From Megalonaias nervosa (taxonomy: Eukaryota > Mollusca > Bivalvia > Unionida > Unionidae): a stretch of 64,000 nucleotides of DNA. The notes under the pieces were generated by a model that saw nothing but the letters and a program-made list of their open reading frames with translations, did not search any database and was not told the origin of the DNA. A program made the position numbers and the translations under genes. Shown one piece after another: positions 47,455 to 58,830 of this stretch. The stretch lies in assembly GCA_016617855.1 (NCBI GenBank), contig JAECUM010094234.1, positions 1 through 64,000 of the forward strand, written 5' to 3'. Each line of letters opens with the position of its first letter. Positions within the stretch are counted from its first letter, which is position 1.

Positions 47455-48115
47455 ATATAATAAAAATGTATCCATTAAAACTAGGTCACCACTGTCATTA
47501 ATTAAATATAATGTTTGAAATTAAAAAAAACTAATAGAAATAATGTGCATATAAATCCTACCTACCTGAGATAACATTACATGTACATCAATGTCAATTT
47601 ATTTGGAACATACTACAATGATTCACATGCCTTATAGTTTTATGTTTTCATGTAATCACATCTGATCTTTGTATTCTTTGGTAGTTAACGACTGTCATGT
47701 TTCCAAGGCATTCAATGGTCAATGTCTGACAACCTTAAGGTCAGCTGGTACATAAATCAGAAAACAACTGTAAATGACTGACAGTTTGAAATGTATGGAG
47801 TCCATGTTCAAAATTTTGTTTGTTTATTACCTAACCCACTGTTGGAAACTCAAATGCAATTGATTCCATTACCAAAGCATTCATGAACAGTAATGAAATC
47901 AATCACACAATCAATCTCAACAATGTACCTACTGACAATTATTGTGCATCTACCTACTGATAATAATTCCTTGAATGTTGTAAACATCCAATTTTGTTTA
48001 TCAATATGTACAATGTTCTATTGTTGTGTACATGTACCACATAGATTACAATAAAAAATAAGTGCTCAGGTACTATTTTTTTTTATTGTTATGCAGTCTT
48101 GTTTATTTTTCCTAT
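47455..48115. other. intergenic, nothing recognised
   Basis: AT-rich with no supportable feature. Confidence 0.5.
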
Positions 48116-48120
48116 TCTTC

Positions 48121-48330
48121 ATGAGGCATGGGTGGCTGAGTTTGAGATCACTCACACGTCTCACTTTATTCCATCTACACAAGTTTGAGTCTCACTTCAA
48201 AGTGGCTATGTGAGAAAGCTTGCCAGTAGCTTCCCATGGGTAAATGATTCTTTGTCCACCAAATATACTTGCAGCCATGTACATGTATAGCCTATCATGT
48301 GTTGAAAAATGGCATTAAACCCCACAAAAT
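48121..48330 (+). mobile_element. tRNA-derived SINE, family B, copy 2
   Basis: A head-like 'ggtggctgagtttgagatc' and box-B-like 'gtttgagtctc' are followed by the body 'agctaccc/cttcccatgggtaaatg', then 'gcagccatgtacatgtatag' and the tail GTGTTGAAAAATGGCATTAA with an A/C-rich end. Confidence 0.75.
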
Positions 48331-48886
48331 CAAACCTATCCTATAATAATATTCTGTACTTCTTACTTTCATTCTGATGAAAGAAATTAATTTACAAGTT
48401 TAACTTAATTTTGATGATTTGAATGTGACCTTCTAATCTGATTATTTTGAAATGCATCATTTGTTCTGTAAGTCACTGTATTCTTTACCAACTCTTCTTT
48501 TCTAACATTATTGAGAGAACAAACGTACAGCAGCAAGTTAACCTTGCATACACATGACAAAACTAAGATGTCAGCTAATGACAAATCAGATTTAAAAGAT
48601 TTGGTTCCCAAGTTCTGAATTTATGAGAGGAAGAGTTTCAATGAGAATGGCAAGTTTTTCATCACGGCTCATGTCTTCAACTTTATTATCCCAATGAGGA
48701 TCCAAGGTAGGGTCACTGTCAGTAGTTTTCGTCCATTTTAACTGTATGAGAAGTTTTGTGCGATTTCCAAGTCAAGGAACATTATTTTGACTAGCTCTGA
48801 AAAATTATCTGTTACCGTAAACTGGAGATTATGCTCACCTACAACAAAATATGATACGACTTACGTTGTAGGACCACAGGAGTCTG

Positions 48887-48955
48887 CAGTTTTATCAATA
48901 AAGCACGACCAAATTTCTGACAACATGAAATCACCTTATCGGTATTATAAATTGG
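48887..48955 (+). repeat. palindrome-family arm, copy 1
   Basis: 'gttttatcaataaagcacga' and 'catgaaatcaccttatcgg' match the arms of the palindrome at 53143-53273 and the single arms at 53281 and 54789. Confidence 0.8.
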
Positions 48956-48984
48956 TAATGACTGTGCATTCTATTATAGGAGAG

Positions 48985-49440
48985 GTAACGGGTCAGAAAG
49001 GACCGGTACGGAAAAGGCCCGGGTTAAAAAGGCCCCCGGTCCAGAAAGGATGTGATGTGATTATGATTTTTAACGTAGCTTTAACAATTTTTCAGTCATA
49101 TCGCTACGATGTCTGCAGTGTGGCAGTTTATAGTGATGTCTAGCACTGGGGCATCATGCCGCAGACATGTAGTATGATGTCCCACCCAGTCACATTATCC
49201 TGACACAAGGCCGACCAGTCCTAACACTAACCTCTTAATGCTGAGCGCCAAGCGAGGCAGCTGTTAGTACCATTTTTGTAAGTCTTTGGTATGACTCGAC
49301 CGGGGATCGAACCCACGACCTCCCGCATCCGAGGCGGACGCTCTAACCATTAGGCCACCGGAGCGGTCGGTCCAGAAAGGCCAGTAACGGGTCAGAAAGG
49401 ACCAAGACGCAAAAGGTCCGGGTTAAAAAGGACCGTTGAA
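48985..49440 (+). repeat. GGTC/GGCC-rich module, split by a SINE
   Basis: 'acgggtcagaaaggaccggt' with 'aaaaggcccgggttaaaaagg' (48985-49049) continues after the SINE as 'ccagtaacgggtcagaaagg' with 'aaaaggtccgggttaaaaagg' (49381-49435). An inverted copy lies at 53045-53126. In both places the module sits next to a palindrome-family arm. Confidence 0.8.
49050..49367 (-). mobile_element. tRNA-derived SINE, family A, copy 3, with 13-bp target duplication
   Basis: The tRNA-like head is at ~49300-49367 on the minus strand (box A TGGTTAGAGCGTCCG, box B GGTTCGATCC). The body is as in the other copies (GCATCATGCCGCAGACATG). CGGTCCAGAAAGG flanks it on both sides (49037-49049 and 49368-49380). It is the least decayed copy here. 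It is not a functional tRNA gene, as the cloverleaf 3' part runs into the SINE body. Confidence 0.93.
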
Positions 49441-49454
49441 AAGATTGATTAATA

Positions 49455-49455
49455 A

Positions 49456-49499
<44 letters not shown>
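49455..49499. repeat. (AAG)n microsatellite
   Basis: About 13 AAG units after AATAAT. Confidence 0.97.
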
Positions 49500-49500
<1 letters not shown>

Positions 49501-50700
49501 TATGCAGTTATCCTTTTCTACAATATCTATATATATTCACTTCTTAGTCAATGGCATTATTTACATATATTGCTAAAACATTGAGCTGCAAATAATGAAG
49601 CACTGGTCAGTGAGGATTAACACCAAGACTCAAATAAAGCACTGATATCAAACATCAGACCTGTACAGATTATACAGATTGTAGTACCTGTATCAGGAAA
49701 GAATCGGCGATCGCATTGTACTTTTCACACTTCCTTTACCTGTTTTCAGTCTCAAATTTATTTCATGTGTTAGGAAACTTTGATAATCACAATTGAGACG
49801 CGAATGCAAGTCTCTGCAATCACAACTCTTTCCCATACCTCCAGTCTCAGCAGAGTTTGATGTGTCATACGATTTTAACAGTTTTTGTTGCGACTACTGA
49901 GACACTCCTGACTGAAGTACCCCAGGCGATTAACGATAAACTTCAGGTATATGGTACTTTGGCCTTTTTCTTCTCTTCACTCGTAACGTTTTATCTATCA
50001 TCATTTATACTTTTTTCCATTGCATATATCTTTTAGTGAACTTTCCTCATTTTCCGTTTTCTGATATTTTCAATATCTTCTACATGAATACTATATGTAT
50101 CTTTCAAATTACTGTTTGTATTGAAACGTTTTCAATTGTGACTTTGTCAAAGGATGAAGATTTTGAAAATATTGACATTGGATTACGTACTTATATAATG
50201 AAAGCATTGCCATTTTGTTTAAAAAATATGTAATTGGTATTTCAACCATTACTCATGTCTAAAATATTTTTTATTTGAGCAGAGAAAATGTGTGAATGCG
50301 CAACATTCATAGATCTCACATTATGGTTTTTGGACCAGCAATGGAAAGAAGCCTGATTGCTTTGATGTAATTTTCTTACAAGTGTTCTATTGTGCCATAC
50401 GTTTCCGTATACATACAATATTACAGTAAATTGAAATCACTAAATTTTGCCCAGTATTAAATCAAAATGCTTGAACTTTGCGTCACACGTACAGTTTATA
50501 ACTGGACTTGTCTTTAAGCATGAATTTAAGATTTGTATGTGATTGTTTTCTTTTCTTGAATGTCCAATAAAATCGTCTGTTCTTACGAGACTTTCTGATA
50601 GCCACATATTTGATCACTAGTTGTTACACTGTGTTTCAACATTATTTTCTACCCAGCTTTGTGATCTACACTAGGAAAACAAAGGCATCGAAATTATGAA
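49500..50700. other. intergenic, nothing recognised
   Basis: No exon or repeat was seen. The 50036-50233 frame is low-information. Confidence 0.5.
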
Positions 50701-50704
50701 TACA

Positions 50705-51045
50705 TGTGTGCTGTTATTCTAAGAATGCACCCTAAATTGTACTGTTAACTTTGACAGCCATTGTGTTCATTTGTATTGTTGTGTAATGTTTCTTGTTGAA
50801 AAGTGAATATTTATGTATGCATGTTCTTACAGTATGCATGTTTTGATAGTTCGGTGTTTACCTGCTGCTGTTATTCTAGGATTGCATCCTATATCGTACT
50901 ATTAACTTTGACCGCCATTGTGTGCCATTTTTTGGTGTTGTAAGGTCTCTTGTTGAAAAGTGAATATCTATGTATATATGTTTTTATAGCTGGGTGCTTA
51001 TTTGCGGCTGTTGTTCTAGAATTGCATGCTATATTGTACTGTTAA
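50705..51045. repeat. ~140-156 bp tandem repeat, 2.3 copies
   Basis: 'gctgttattcta(a/g)gaatgca' plus 'cctatatcgtactattaact' units start near 50711, 50867 and 51007. They share 'tgttgaaaagtgaatatctatgtat'-type tails. Confidence 0.85.
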
Positions 51046-51049
51046 ATTT

Positions 51050-51262
51050 AAAGATGGGCTATACATGGCGGCCAGTATAAATTGTAGAGGGAGAACCCGG
51101 GAAAACTCAGGAAAGAACCACCGACCCACGACAAGCTACTGGAAAGCATTCTCACGTACCCACATTAGTCGAGACCGAGACTCGAACCCATGCAGACAGA
51201 AGTCAGACGGCAGTGATCCGTAACGGTGAGCGCTTTAGACCACTAGGCCACTCGGGGCCCTT
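51050..51262 (-). mobile_element. tRNA-derived SINE, family B, copy 3 (best head)
   Basis: On the minus strand the head reads CCCCGAGTGGCCTAGTGGTC, followed by AAAGCGCTCACCG. Box B is GGGTTCGAGTC and the body ends GGCCGCCATGTATAGCCC. It contains the open frame at 51026-51223, which is not a gene. Confidence 0.85.
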
Positions 51263-52040
51263 TGTTGTAGTGTAAGGTATATGTGTAGAATTTGATAATA
51301 GAATGTAATATTCGTGTATTATCACTAGTTGTTGTCATTGTAAATAGATTTATAAATCTGAAATTGCGTTAGCGTTCTTTTGTCTTTCGTTGCTAATGCT
51401 AGTTAGACATTATACCTTTTCTTCTTGTCTACTCTTCCCACCGTAACAATTTAAAAAAAACAAAAAAACAATCCTTAATCTTTCTAATGTTGACTTGACC
51501 TTCATTGCAACCACAAAGTAACAACGGTGCCTACAAGACACACAGTATAGCTAACGTCTATTTAAAGCCTAAATTATATAAATAAAAATAAACTACGCAT
51601 GCACATGTATTAACAATATTGAACTTATGCGAAACAGGAATAGAGTCAATAATCTTCGCAAATGAAAATATTTATCTGTCATGAATGGAATCATCGTTAC
51701 ATAATTAAGGTTATACCATGACAAAGTTGGCATGCACAATCCACACGTGGGTTACACTAACTCGTATTCATCATATTAACAAAAATATTATTGATTCGCT
51801 TTATTTGAATGCTTTATTTCACAACTAGTATTTGCCTTACTTGAACTATCTCACATTCAGTAACTAGCGTGAAGAACAAGTAGTAGCGTTTCGCAATTAA
51901 TTTCATGATCACTCACGTACGATTGTAACATACTGTACAATGATTCTCTACTGCACATTATTTATAGACATTTCACAGTAAAACAAGGATTTGATATTTA
52001 CGTCCTAGTTACTTTTAGTATACATGATACTAGTAATTAG
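51263..52040. other. intergenic, nothing recognised
   Basis: No exon or repeat seen. Confidence 0.5.
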
Positions 52041-52045
52041 TAACT

Positions 52046-53126
52046 GAGGTCATAAATGGGCCCTTTTGGGTCGGGCCTTTATGGACCTTTTTTGTTGGGG
52101 GGGGCACCAGACAAATGCCCCCCCCCCATTTACCCCAAAAAATAAAAAGGTTTTTATGTATAAGTGTATCCCCCTCAGAGGTGTTGCAAGTGTATCTGTT
52201 TTAAAACAGAATTTTGATCCCAATTTTGAGTGGGGTATTTTATTTTTTACCTAGTGTTATCTAAAAAATGAGTTTCCCTCTCTGGTTTAAAACACCAGTT
52301 TGGAAAACATCATCTTTTTATCTCTAGTGACCTTTGCCAAAGGGTCCCTATGTCCTCTGTATGTTATCTGTGTAATGCTATAATGTATGTATGCTATAGA
52401 TGTTTTTGTAAGGACGGCATAGTAACCACATTCCATCAGAGTTTTTCTATTGAAGGAAACAAAACTATTTTCCAAGACGAAATTTATATTTAGATCATTT
52501 ACAAATTTTATCATTTTGTATAAGAAACGGTGTACTAATTTTAAATTTATATTTGAAAATAAAGCCTGGTGTTTTAAATGAGTGCAGAATTGTGTATCGT
52601 TTCTTATTTTGATTGAAATAAATAAGGGAAGTTGGTCATAAGACCAGTCTGTAAGGAACCACATGTTTTTATTTCTTTAAATAACATGCTTCTCTTAACC
52701 AGACATAACCATTCCAATACAACTCCACCATTTAAAAACCCAAATATAAAGGTCCAAAAGGGATTGCATATTTATATGAGGTTTTTTTAGTCCCTTTTCT
52801 GATTTTATTATTATCTGGAATCCATTTACTTGAAGGAAAAAAAAAAAAACAAAAAAAAAAAACTTGTGTTTGTGTTTGCTTGTCCATTTTCTGCACGTCT
52901 TTTTCGGAGGCTCTTCCACCGACCTTCCCACTTCGCGTGGCGCCTTGTGGTATAGCCCGGTGGCGTTTCTGTCTCCTACTTCATCGATGTGCAGATAACC
53001 CTGTCCAATTTTAAATTTAAGAGAAAATTGATTGTCTAATTATATTAGTACAGGATTATGGACCTGGCCTTTTAAGCACTAATCCGTTTTGGTCGTGGGC
53101 CTTTTTGGTACCGGTCCGTTTTGACC
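52046..53126. repeat. segment bounded by GGCC/GGTC-rich modules
   Basis: The left end (52046-52095, 'gggcccttttgggtcgggcc') and the right end (53045-53126, 'gggcctttttggtaccggtcc') carry similar interrupted GGCC/GGTC words. The right end matches 48985-49049 in inverse. The middle has a G8/C9 tract (~52096-52127) and a poly-A region (~52840-52862). It could be a decayed mobile element; the boundaries are uncertain. Confidence 0.4.
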
Positions 53127-53142
53127 CTGTTCCATAGGAGAC

Positions 53143-53273
53143 TGACGTTTTGTCAATAAGTACTACGAAATCCGTGCGAACATGAAATAACCTTATCTGT
53201 ACTATATTTACGTTACAGATAAGGCGATTTCGTGTTCTCACAGATTTCGTAGTGCTTTATTAATAAAACGTCA
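53143..53273. repeat. 131-bp palindrome (two ~60-bp inverted arms)
   Basis: The left arm from TGACGTTTTGTCAATAAG through ACTACGAAATC and CCTTATCTGTA pairs with the right arm 'acagataaggcgatttcg', 'gatttcgtagtgctttatta', 'ataaaacgtca'. By eye about 80-85% of positions pair. Single arms recur at 48887, 53281 and 54789. Confidence 0.92.
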
Positions 53274-53280
53274 TACTGTA

Positions 53281-53347
53281 TATTTACAGTGCCGATAAGA
53301 TAATTTCGTGTTCTCATTGATTTCGTCGTACTTTATTGATAAAACAG
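53281..53347. repeat. palindrome-family arm, extra copy
   Basis: 'gccgataagataatttcgtg' and 'gtcgtactttattgataaaac' repeat the right arm of 53143-53273 in direct orientation. Confidence 0.9.
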
Positions 53348-53467
53348 AACCCTCGTGTGATTCTATTCTAAGGCTGAACAGCGAATAGCCTCGGCCCTGA
53401 ACATAAGATCTTCCCAGCATCATGATGACGCAGATCGAAATTAATAAAATAAATAACCAAATATTTT

Positions 53468-53491
53468 AAATTAAAAAAAAAAAAAAAAAAA
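53468..53491. repeat. poly(A) tract
   Basis: A run of about 20 A, with no adjoining retroelement body recognised. Confidence 0.8.
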
Positions 53492-54040
53492 TGCAATTGG
53501 ACCACCTGGACTATTTTTCTGCAAAACGAACCACGTCTCTCGTCAGATTCAGTGGAGGCTAGATCCTATCCCACGCACTCATTTATTTTGCAGTGAAATA
53601 AGGAACCTGTTTGTACATACAGTAATTAATAATGACACAGGTCGAGTTCTTGCAATTTTTTTCTTATTTTACTTTTTGTACCTTGTCTAAAACTATTTTT
53701 ATATTGAGCATGAATAATTTCATTAAATGTGAAATTTTGATTCCAATTATTTTCTTTGAATCAGTAAGTGATGTTTGTAGAGTTCATGTTACTGTCTGTA
53801 CATGAACATTTTTTAAATTAAAATCAAACGCATCTAAAACCGGTGAGGATATAAACTAATCCCACCATAATGTACATTACAGAATCGTATATTTATTGTT
53901 AAAATTGCTGTGAGCATTCGTTACTTTTAAGTGTTGTGTTCGTTCCAAATTGTCATATAAATTTATATTTTTAAATTTCAATAAATAATTGAAAGGAGAG
54001 GTAATCTAAAGGTATATAGCAAAAGAAGATTCAAAGTTTC
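53492..54040. other. non-coding, nothing recognised
   Basis: AT-rich stretch before the LINE fragment. Confidence 0.5.
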
Positions 54041-54044
54041 ATAC

Positions 54045-54493
54045 AAAGTTAATTGGTTCGACCAGGCCTTGAGTACTGCTCAACTGTGTGGAACACACAT
54101 AATAAAGATCTAATAAATAAGATAGAGATGGTTCAGAGGAAAACTGCTAGATTCACCACAAATAAATATCGTAGCACTAGCAGTGTCAGTGCAATGTTGA
54201 ACCATTTCCAGTGGGAATCACTCGAATCCAGAAGAACCAAGGCCCATCTGACCATGTTGTACCAGATTGCGAACAACCTATTGGACATAACGGCGGACAA
54301 ATACCTGACCCTGGCATATAGCCAAACTAGGGCAAACCACAGGAAAAAGTTCCAACTGAAGTCAACATCGACAAATTATTTAAAGTTCAGCTTTTTCCCC
54401 TGTACAATAGGGGCTTGGAACAAATTACCATTAATTGCAGATGCTCCTGACTTGGTATCTCACAAGCAGGAGCTTTCCAAAATCACATTCTAA
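54045..54493 (+). pseudogene. CR1/Jockey-like LINE, reverse transcriptase C-terminus, 5'-truncated
   Basis: An open frame of ~146 codons begins inside the coding region. Recognisable pieces are RPGLEYCSTVWNTH, INKIEMVQRKTARF, HFQWESLESRRTKAHLTMLY, the IGAWNKLP box and the ending VSHKQELSKITF, typical of the C-terminal end of CR1/Jockey-type ORF2 proteins. The frame is intact to its stop (54491-54493). The polymerase core is absent, so this is a dead truncated copy, but a fairly young one. A 3' UTR-like stretch follows to about 54760. Confidence 0.92.
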
Positions 54494-54788
54494 TGAACTA
54501 GTCAGCGTACAAGTAAGACTAGCGATTCTCAGGGCTATGCCGGTTGAGGTTCCTTATCTCATATCCGCTACGGTAGCCGGATTGGTCTGAGTATGAAGGG
54601 ACGAAAACGTACACTGACACTCTTACTTATTTCTGCCTTTCCTATCATTACTCTTCTGATTGTCCTATCACTTCCGACTTTACTTTATCTTTGACCACGC
54701 ACCACCCGTTGCTTAACAGTCAAGTGTGACTGCGTCAACGTATTTATAGATAGATTGAATAACTGATGTCACGCTGAAACTACACGAC

Positions 54789-54852
54789 TGACGTTTTATC
54801 AATAAAGTACGATGGAATCTCTGAAAACACGAAACCACCTTATGTGTGCTAT
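54789..54852 (+). repeat. palindrome-family arm, copy 5
   Basis: GACTGACGTTTTATCAATAA, 'agtacgatggaatctctgaaa' and 'acacgaaaccaccttatgtg' match the left arm of 53143-53273. Confidence 0.88.
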
Positions 54853-54899
54853 AATTTGTGCAGAAACTATGATGGTGTTGACTACGCAGACCTAGGAAT

Positions 54900-55185
54900 T
54901 CAACTCCAAACTCCAAATTATGTCCTACTATTTACTAAATAGTATCGGAATAGCGGCTTGAGATTATCCGGCCAACTCCGGTTCCTCATCCCGAAAACCC
55001 TACTATATACTCAGTGACTTTTTCCCCGCATATTTGTGATTGTATCCACTTGAGCCCCCAAGCAAAGTTACTACGAGGAACCTCAGTGAGCTCGCGAAGA
55101 AAGATTTACAAGAACAAATGCGTCCTTATTGATTTTTCTCTTCTCCGCTGAGTCGATGTTGTTTTAATATAATCGATGGGGAATG
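54900..55185. other. non-coding, nothing recognised
   Basis: No exon or repeat seen. Confidence 0.5.
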
Positions 55186-55189
55186 TAAC

Positions 55190-56073
55190 CGGCGTGGTTT
55201 TGTCGGTGAACTCTACTTCATAGTTTTATGTATACTTATATTATGTGTATTATCATTCATGATTAAAGTTGGTAAGGGTTAATTTAATTACTTATATTTT
55301 AAATACTACATTTCTTACCAATCTTAAATTCGCACTGGAAGATCAGACATGTATCAAGTGAATAGATTCGTTTATAAAGTTCCAAGGATGAGTTGTACTT
55401 GTTCAAGTAAACAATCACGTGATCCATACAACAAGGACACGAATTCTTGAAAAGTACAGGTTCACCTAATTTCTGATAAGTTAATATTTGATCTTTGTTT
55501 ATTCTGGAAAGAATATGCGTGTTTCATTGTGTCTGTATTGCGTATTAGCTTTGTATGTAAGAGAATGAATGTGTAGAACTGAGATTCTTAGTAGCACTAC
55601 CAGTCCTGAGAGTTATTAAGTTGTATTGAAGGAATTCATTTATTTAATTTAATAATTCGTTGGAATTACAATGCCCGAAATATTTCAGATGAATCGGAAT
55701 AATATAGCTACCACGGAAATACTGTATATTCGATGGAAGGCTATTTGGATATTTATATCTGTAACGGAATTACAGTGTATTCATTTAAAGACATTTTGGT
55801 ATGTTATCATAGTGATTCTTCTGTACTGTTGACATAACAGTACAATACAGAACATCATTCGGAATACATTTGGTACTCATTCGGATTACCCGATACTTTG
55901 GGAATTGATATAACATTTAGAGACTTTAGGATTTCATCCACCATTCATGGAAGTTATTTTTAGTTATTTCACTTTGTATTTTAGGGAAATAAATTCTATT
56001 TTCAATTATACAATACTTGTTGGTTCTCGTTCTTTCTTGTTTCTTATTTTAAGACCAGAGAGTCACGATAAGA
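55190..56073 (+). mobile_element. LTR-like repeat, copy 3
   Basis: The right part is shared with the copies at 33050, 35059 and 58831: 'cactttgtattttagggaaataaattct', 'cttgttggttctc', 'ttttaagaccagagag' and an end CACGATAAGA near 56073. A TATA-like TTTATAAAG lies at ~55371. The left boundary is approximate and no target duplication was found. Confidence 0.6.
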
Positions 56074-56454
56074 GTTGTATAAACAATCTCTGCGACCGGG
56101 TGTTTTCACGTGCCAATGCAATTGTTCCAAGCTGACCTTGACTTGGTATTTGCACACCGGGAAGATCCCAGTGGTAGATTTTTATTTGGCCCTTGACAAG
56201 ATTATATTTGATTCCATACGAAGATCTACTAACGTTATTCTCACGTAAATGATGATTGAAAAGCGGCATGAAATCGTCATCGATGTTAACATCACCTTTC
56301 AGCTGACCAAACACCCCATCGGTAAGTCCAGCAACATCGGCATCAAAATCCATCATAATTACGTAATAATAAATATTAAACACAACACCGAAGACAGTTA
56401 AGTACCCATGCCAATAGACAAGAAGTCCCTCGAACTGAATTTCATCTCCAGCGA

Positions 56455-56563
<109 letters not shown>

Positions 56564-56966
56564 CGCGCACCTTTAAGATTAGGCTTATTAAAACTATCCA
56601 CATCAGCAGTGAAAAGAAGTTGTTAAATTGCTACACCATCTTGTTCTTTGATAATTACTTCCCCGAAAACACACCGTAAAGTTACTACGCGCATTGGTCT
56701 GGGTAACTCAGCGATCATTGCATCTGCTTATTGTTCTCTGTATTGACATAATCTTTGACAAAAGCAACAGACACACCAGAGTTTCTGATTCCCTCGTTCT
56801 CAGTGATTTGCGATAGCGCCTCGCTGCTTCGAAGCAGCGTCACTGATGTCCACAGTGTACGTTTTAAGTTTGCCAGTTTGACCTTGGAAAATCACAAGCT
56901 CTCCGAGTCTACGTGAACAAAACCCCGGCTGGCAAACTCAGTCAAATGGGTTTTGATAGCAAACCT

Positions 56967-57156
56967 CAGTGCCGGATTAAACCCTGTGGAGGCCCCTAAG
57001 CAGTCGAAATCTAACCCCCCACCCCTCGCAAATTATCTCCTAATACGTCAAGATCAATTCAATTCAATATTATTTTGATCCGTTGTCGCGGGGCCCCTAA
57101 AAGGCGTGGGGCCCATAGGCCGGTGCCTACTCTGCCTATTTGGTAATCCGGCACTG
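56967..57156. mobile_element. hAT-type MITE with perfect 8-bp target duplication GCAAACCT
   Basis: The ends CAGTGCCGGATTA and TAATCCGGCACTG form a perfect 13-bp terminal inverted repeat. GCAAACCT flanks both sides (56959-56966 and 57157-57164). It is 190 bp, with GGGGCCC-rich subterminal sequence. The minus-strand relic reads in the same frame on both sides when one duplication copy is discounted, so the MITE interrupted a coding stretch of the older element. Confidence 0.96.
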
Positions 57157-57789
57157 GCAAACCTGGTTAGATCTACATCAGCACCGCTGTGGGTCCCTGC
57201 GTTGTAGCGTCCGTAATTGTTAAGAAACATTTTGTTTGCTATTAAACGTACGTTCTAAGTGACAATGCAGATGTCAGTTAGTGCTTGCGGGGTTGGACTG
57301 CTTTCCGCGAATGCATGCAGCGCTTTAACAACAACATTTCCACATACTGGGCCATCCATCCGAGTTTGCAATGGTAGCGTTGGATAAAACAGTGGTAGAC
57401 GACTCTGTCGTCGAGTGGCAAAGCCACCATGTAACTAATCAGTACAAGCCTGTGGGAGTCAAAATACAAAGATGTCAAGATGTTACCACGTATGCAAAAC
57501 AATGTGTCCAATGTCCTGTCGTTGAATTCAGGTCAATGATTCCGGTTTCCCACATGCGAGAGAACAGGGTTCTGCATTGTCGCCCGCACATAGGGGCAAG
57601 GGAAGTTCATTTCTAAACATGTTTCGACTTACATCCGTAAAACTTATTGGCTGACCATTACACATTTTATACCCCACCCCCAGGAACATTTTTGGGGGCG
57701 TCCTTGTGGCTCTGAGTTCATTTAGCACAAAGACACAATCGCGAGTAAGTTAAGAAAGGTCTAAGGTGATGCCCTTTTCGATTCGTCCC

Positions 57790-57870
57790 AGGTGGACGCA
57801 GACCTTTGCCTGAAAAGTATTCTGCGAGTCCCAGGTAATCGAAGACCTTTGCCTGAAAGTATTTTGCGAG
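57790..57870. repeat. short ~50-bp tandem duplication
   Basis: 'gacctttgcctgaaaagtat' and 'ctgcgagtcccagg' occur twice, giving FQAKVFDYLG/FSGKGLR-like repeats in the minus frame. Confidence 0.8.
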
Positions 57871-58830
57871 TCGTCCCAGGAAATCAAAAACCTTCTTTTT
57901 CAAACGGTAGAGAAACGCAATGCGGTATCTCACATAATTTCTCAAAGCAATCTCGGGGGCGGTTCGGACGGCCCTTAATGCAGCTGATTTGTAACTGGTA
58001 GCTGCAGACACCAACAGAATTTGGAATCGGCGGGAGAAATGGTAATAAAATCCACCGTTTGTTTTGCATTTGCGTTAACTCCAACTTGGTAACGTTGATG
58101 TCACTGAGGTTTTCTTATGTTTGGCTTACTATAATCTGTTTGTCTGTTTTGAGGGTTAGCCACACATCAAATGGCATCGTTGCACAGGCTAGTGTGACTT
58201 ATGTTAGGCTCCAAAAATAACCTTGCAGACATCTCTGTAAGACCAGAATAGATGACGAACAGGAATCGCACGTGAAAATAGCAATCAGTCGCCGCGAATT
58301 TGTTTTAGAGCTGCGCAAATCCAAGCTTGAAATTATCATGGACGTCAGAAAATACAGGTTGTACAGCCGCGTCTGCAGTGTCTGCATTATTTCGAAGTTG
58401 TCTACGTACAAACGGGGGATGATTTGCATGATTGGCTGCATCCTTGATAAACATCATAGATGGGCCAATGGATCTCGCGTAATCGTCACTGAAACTATCG
58501 TGTCCTATAATCGTCGTGGCAATGTCAGCGTTGTCGAGAATTGCTTCAATTTCCTTCCGTTGACGGAATAACGTGCGCTGTTGAACAACGCCATAATGCC
58601 GTGGTTCACAAACTCAGTCTTGGTAATGACGGTGTAATTATTACTTTCGTCGGCTCTTACAAGTTTCCCTCAATTTCTAAGAAATCCTTACACGGAGGAA
58701 CAAATCTAGATATTTGTTGCTCTTGTAATTTGTATTGTTTGTTGACTTTGATCAATGATTATATCTTACGTATATCTGTATTTTGTAACTGACCTTATTT
58801 AAAAACCAAGTTAATCGTCTACATGAATAG

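Noticed and set aside
51026..51223. 65-codon ORF
   Set aside because: It is encoded by a family B SINE.
54053..54493. 146-codon ORF as a host gene
   Set aside because: Its sequence is that of the C-terminal end of CR1/Jockey-type reverse transcriptase proteins.
58272..58571. 99-codon plus-strand ORF
   Set aside because: It is the shadow of the better minus-strand capsid-like segment; no domain on the plus strand.
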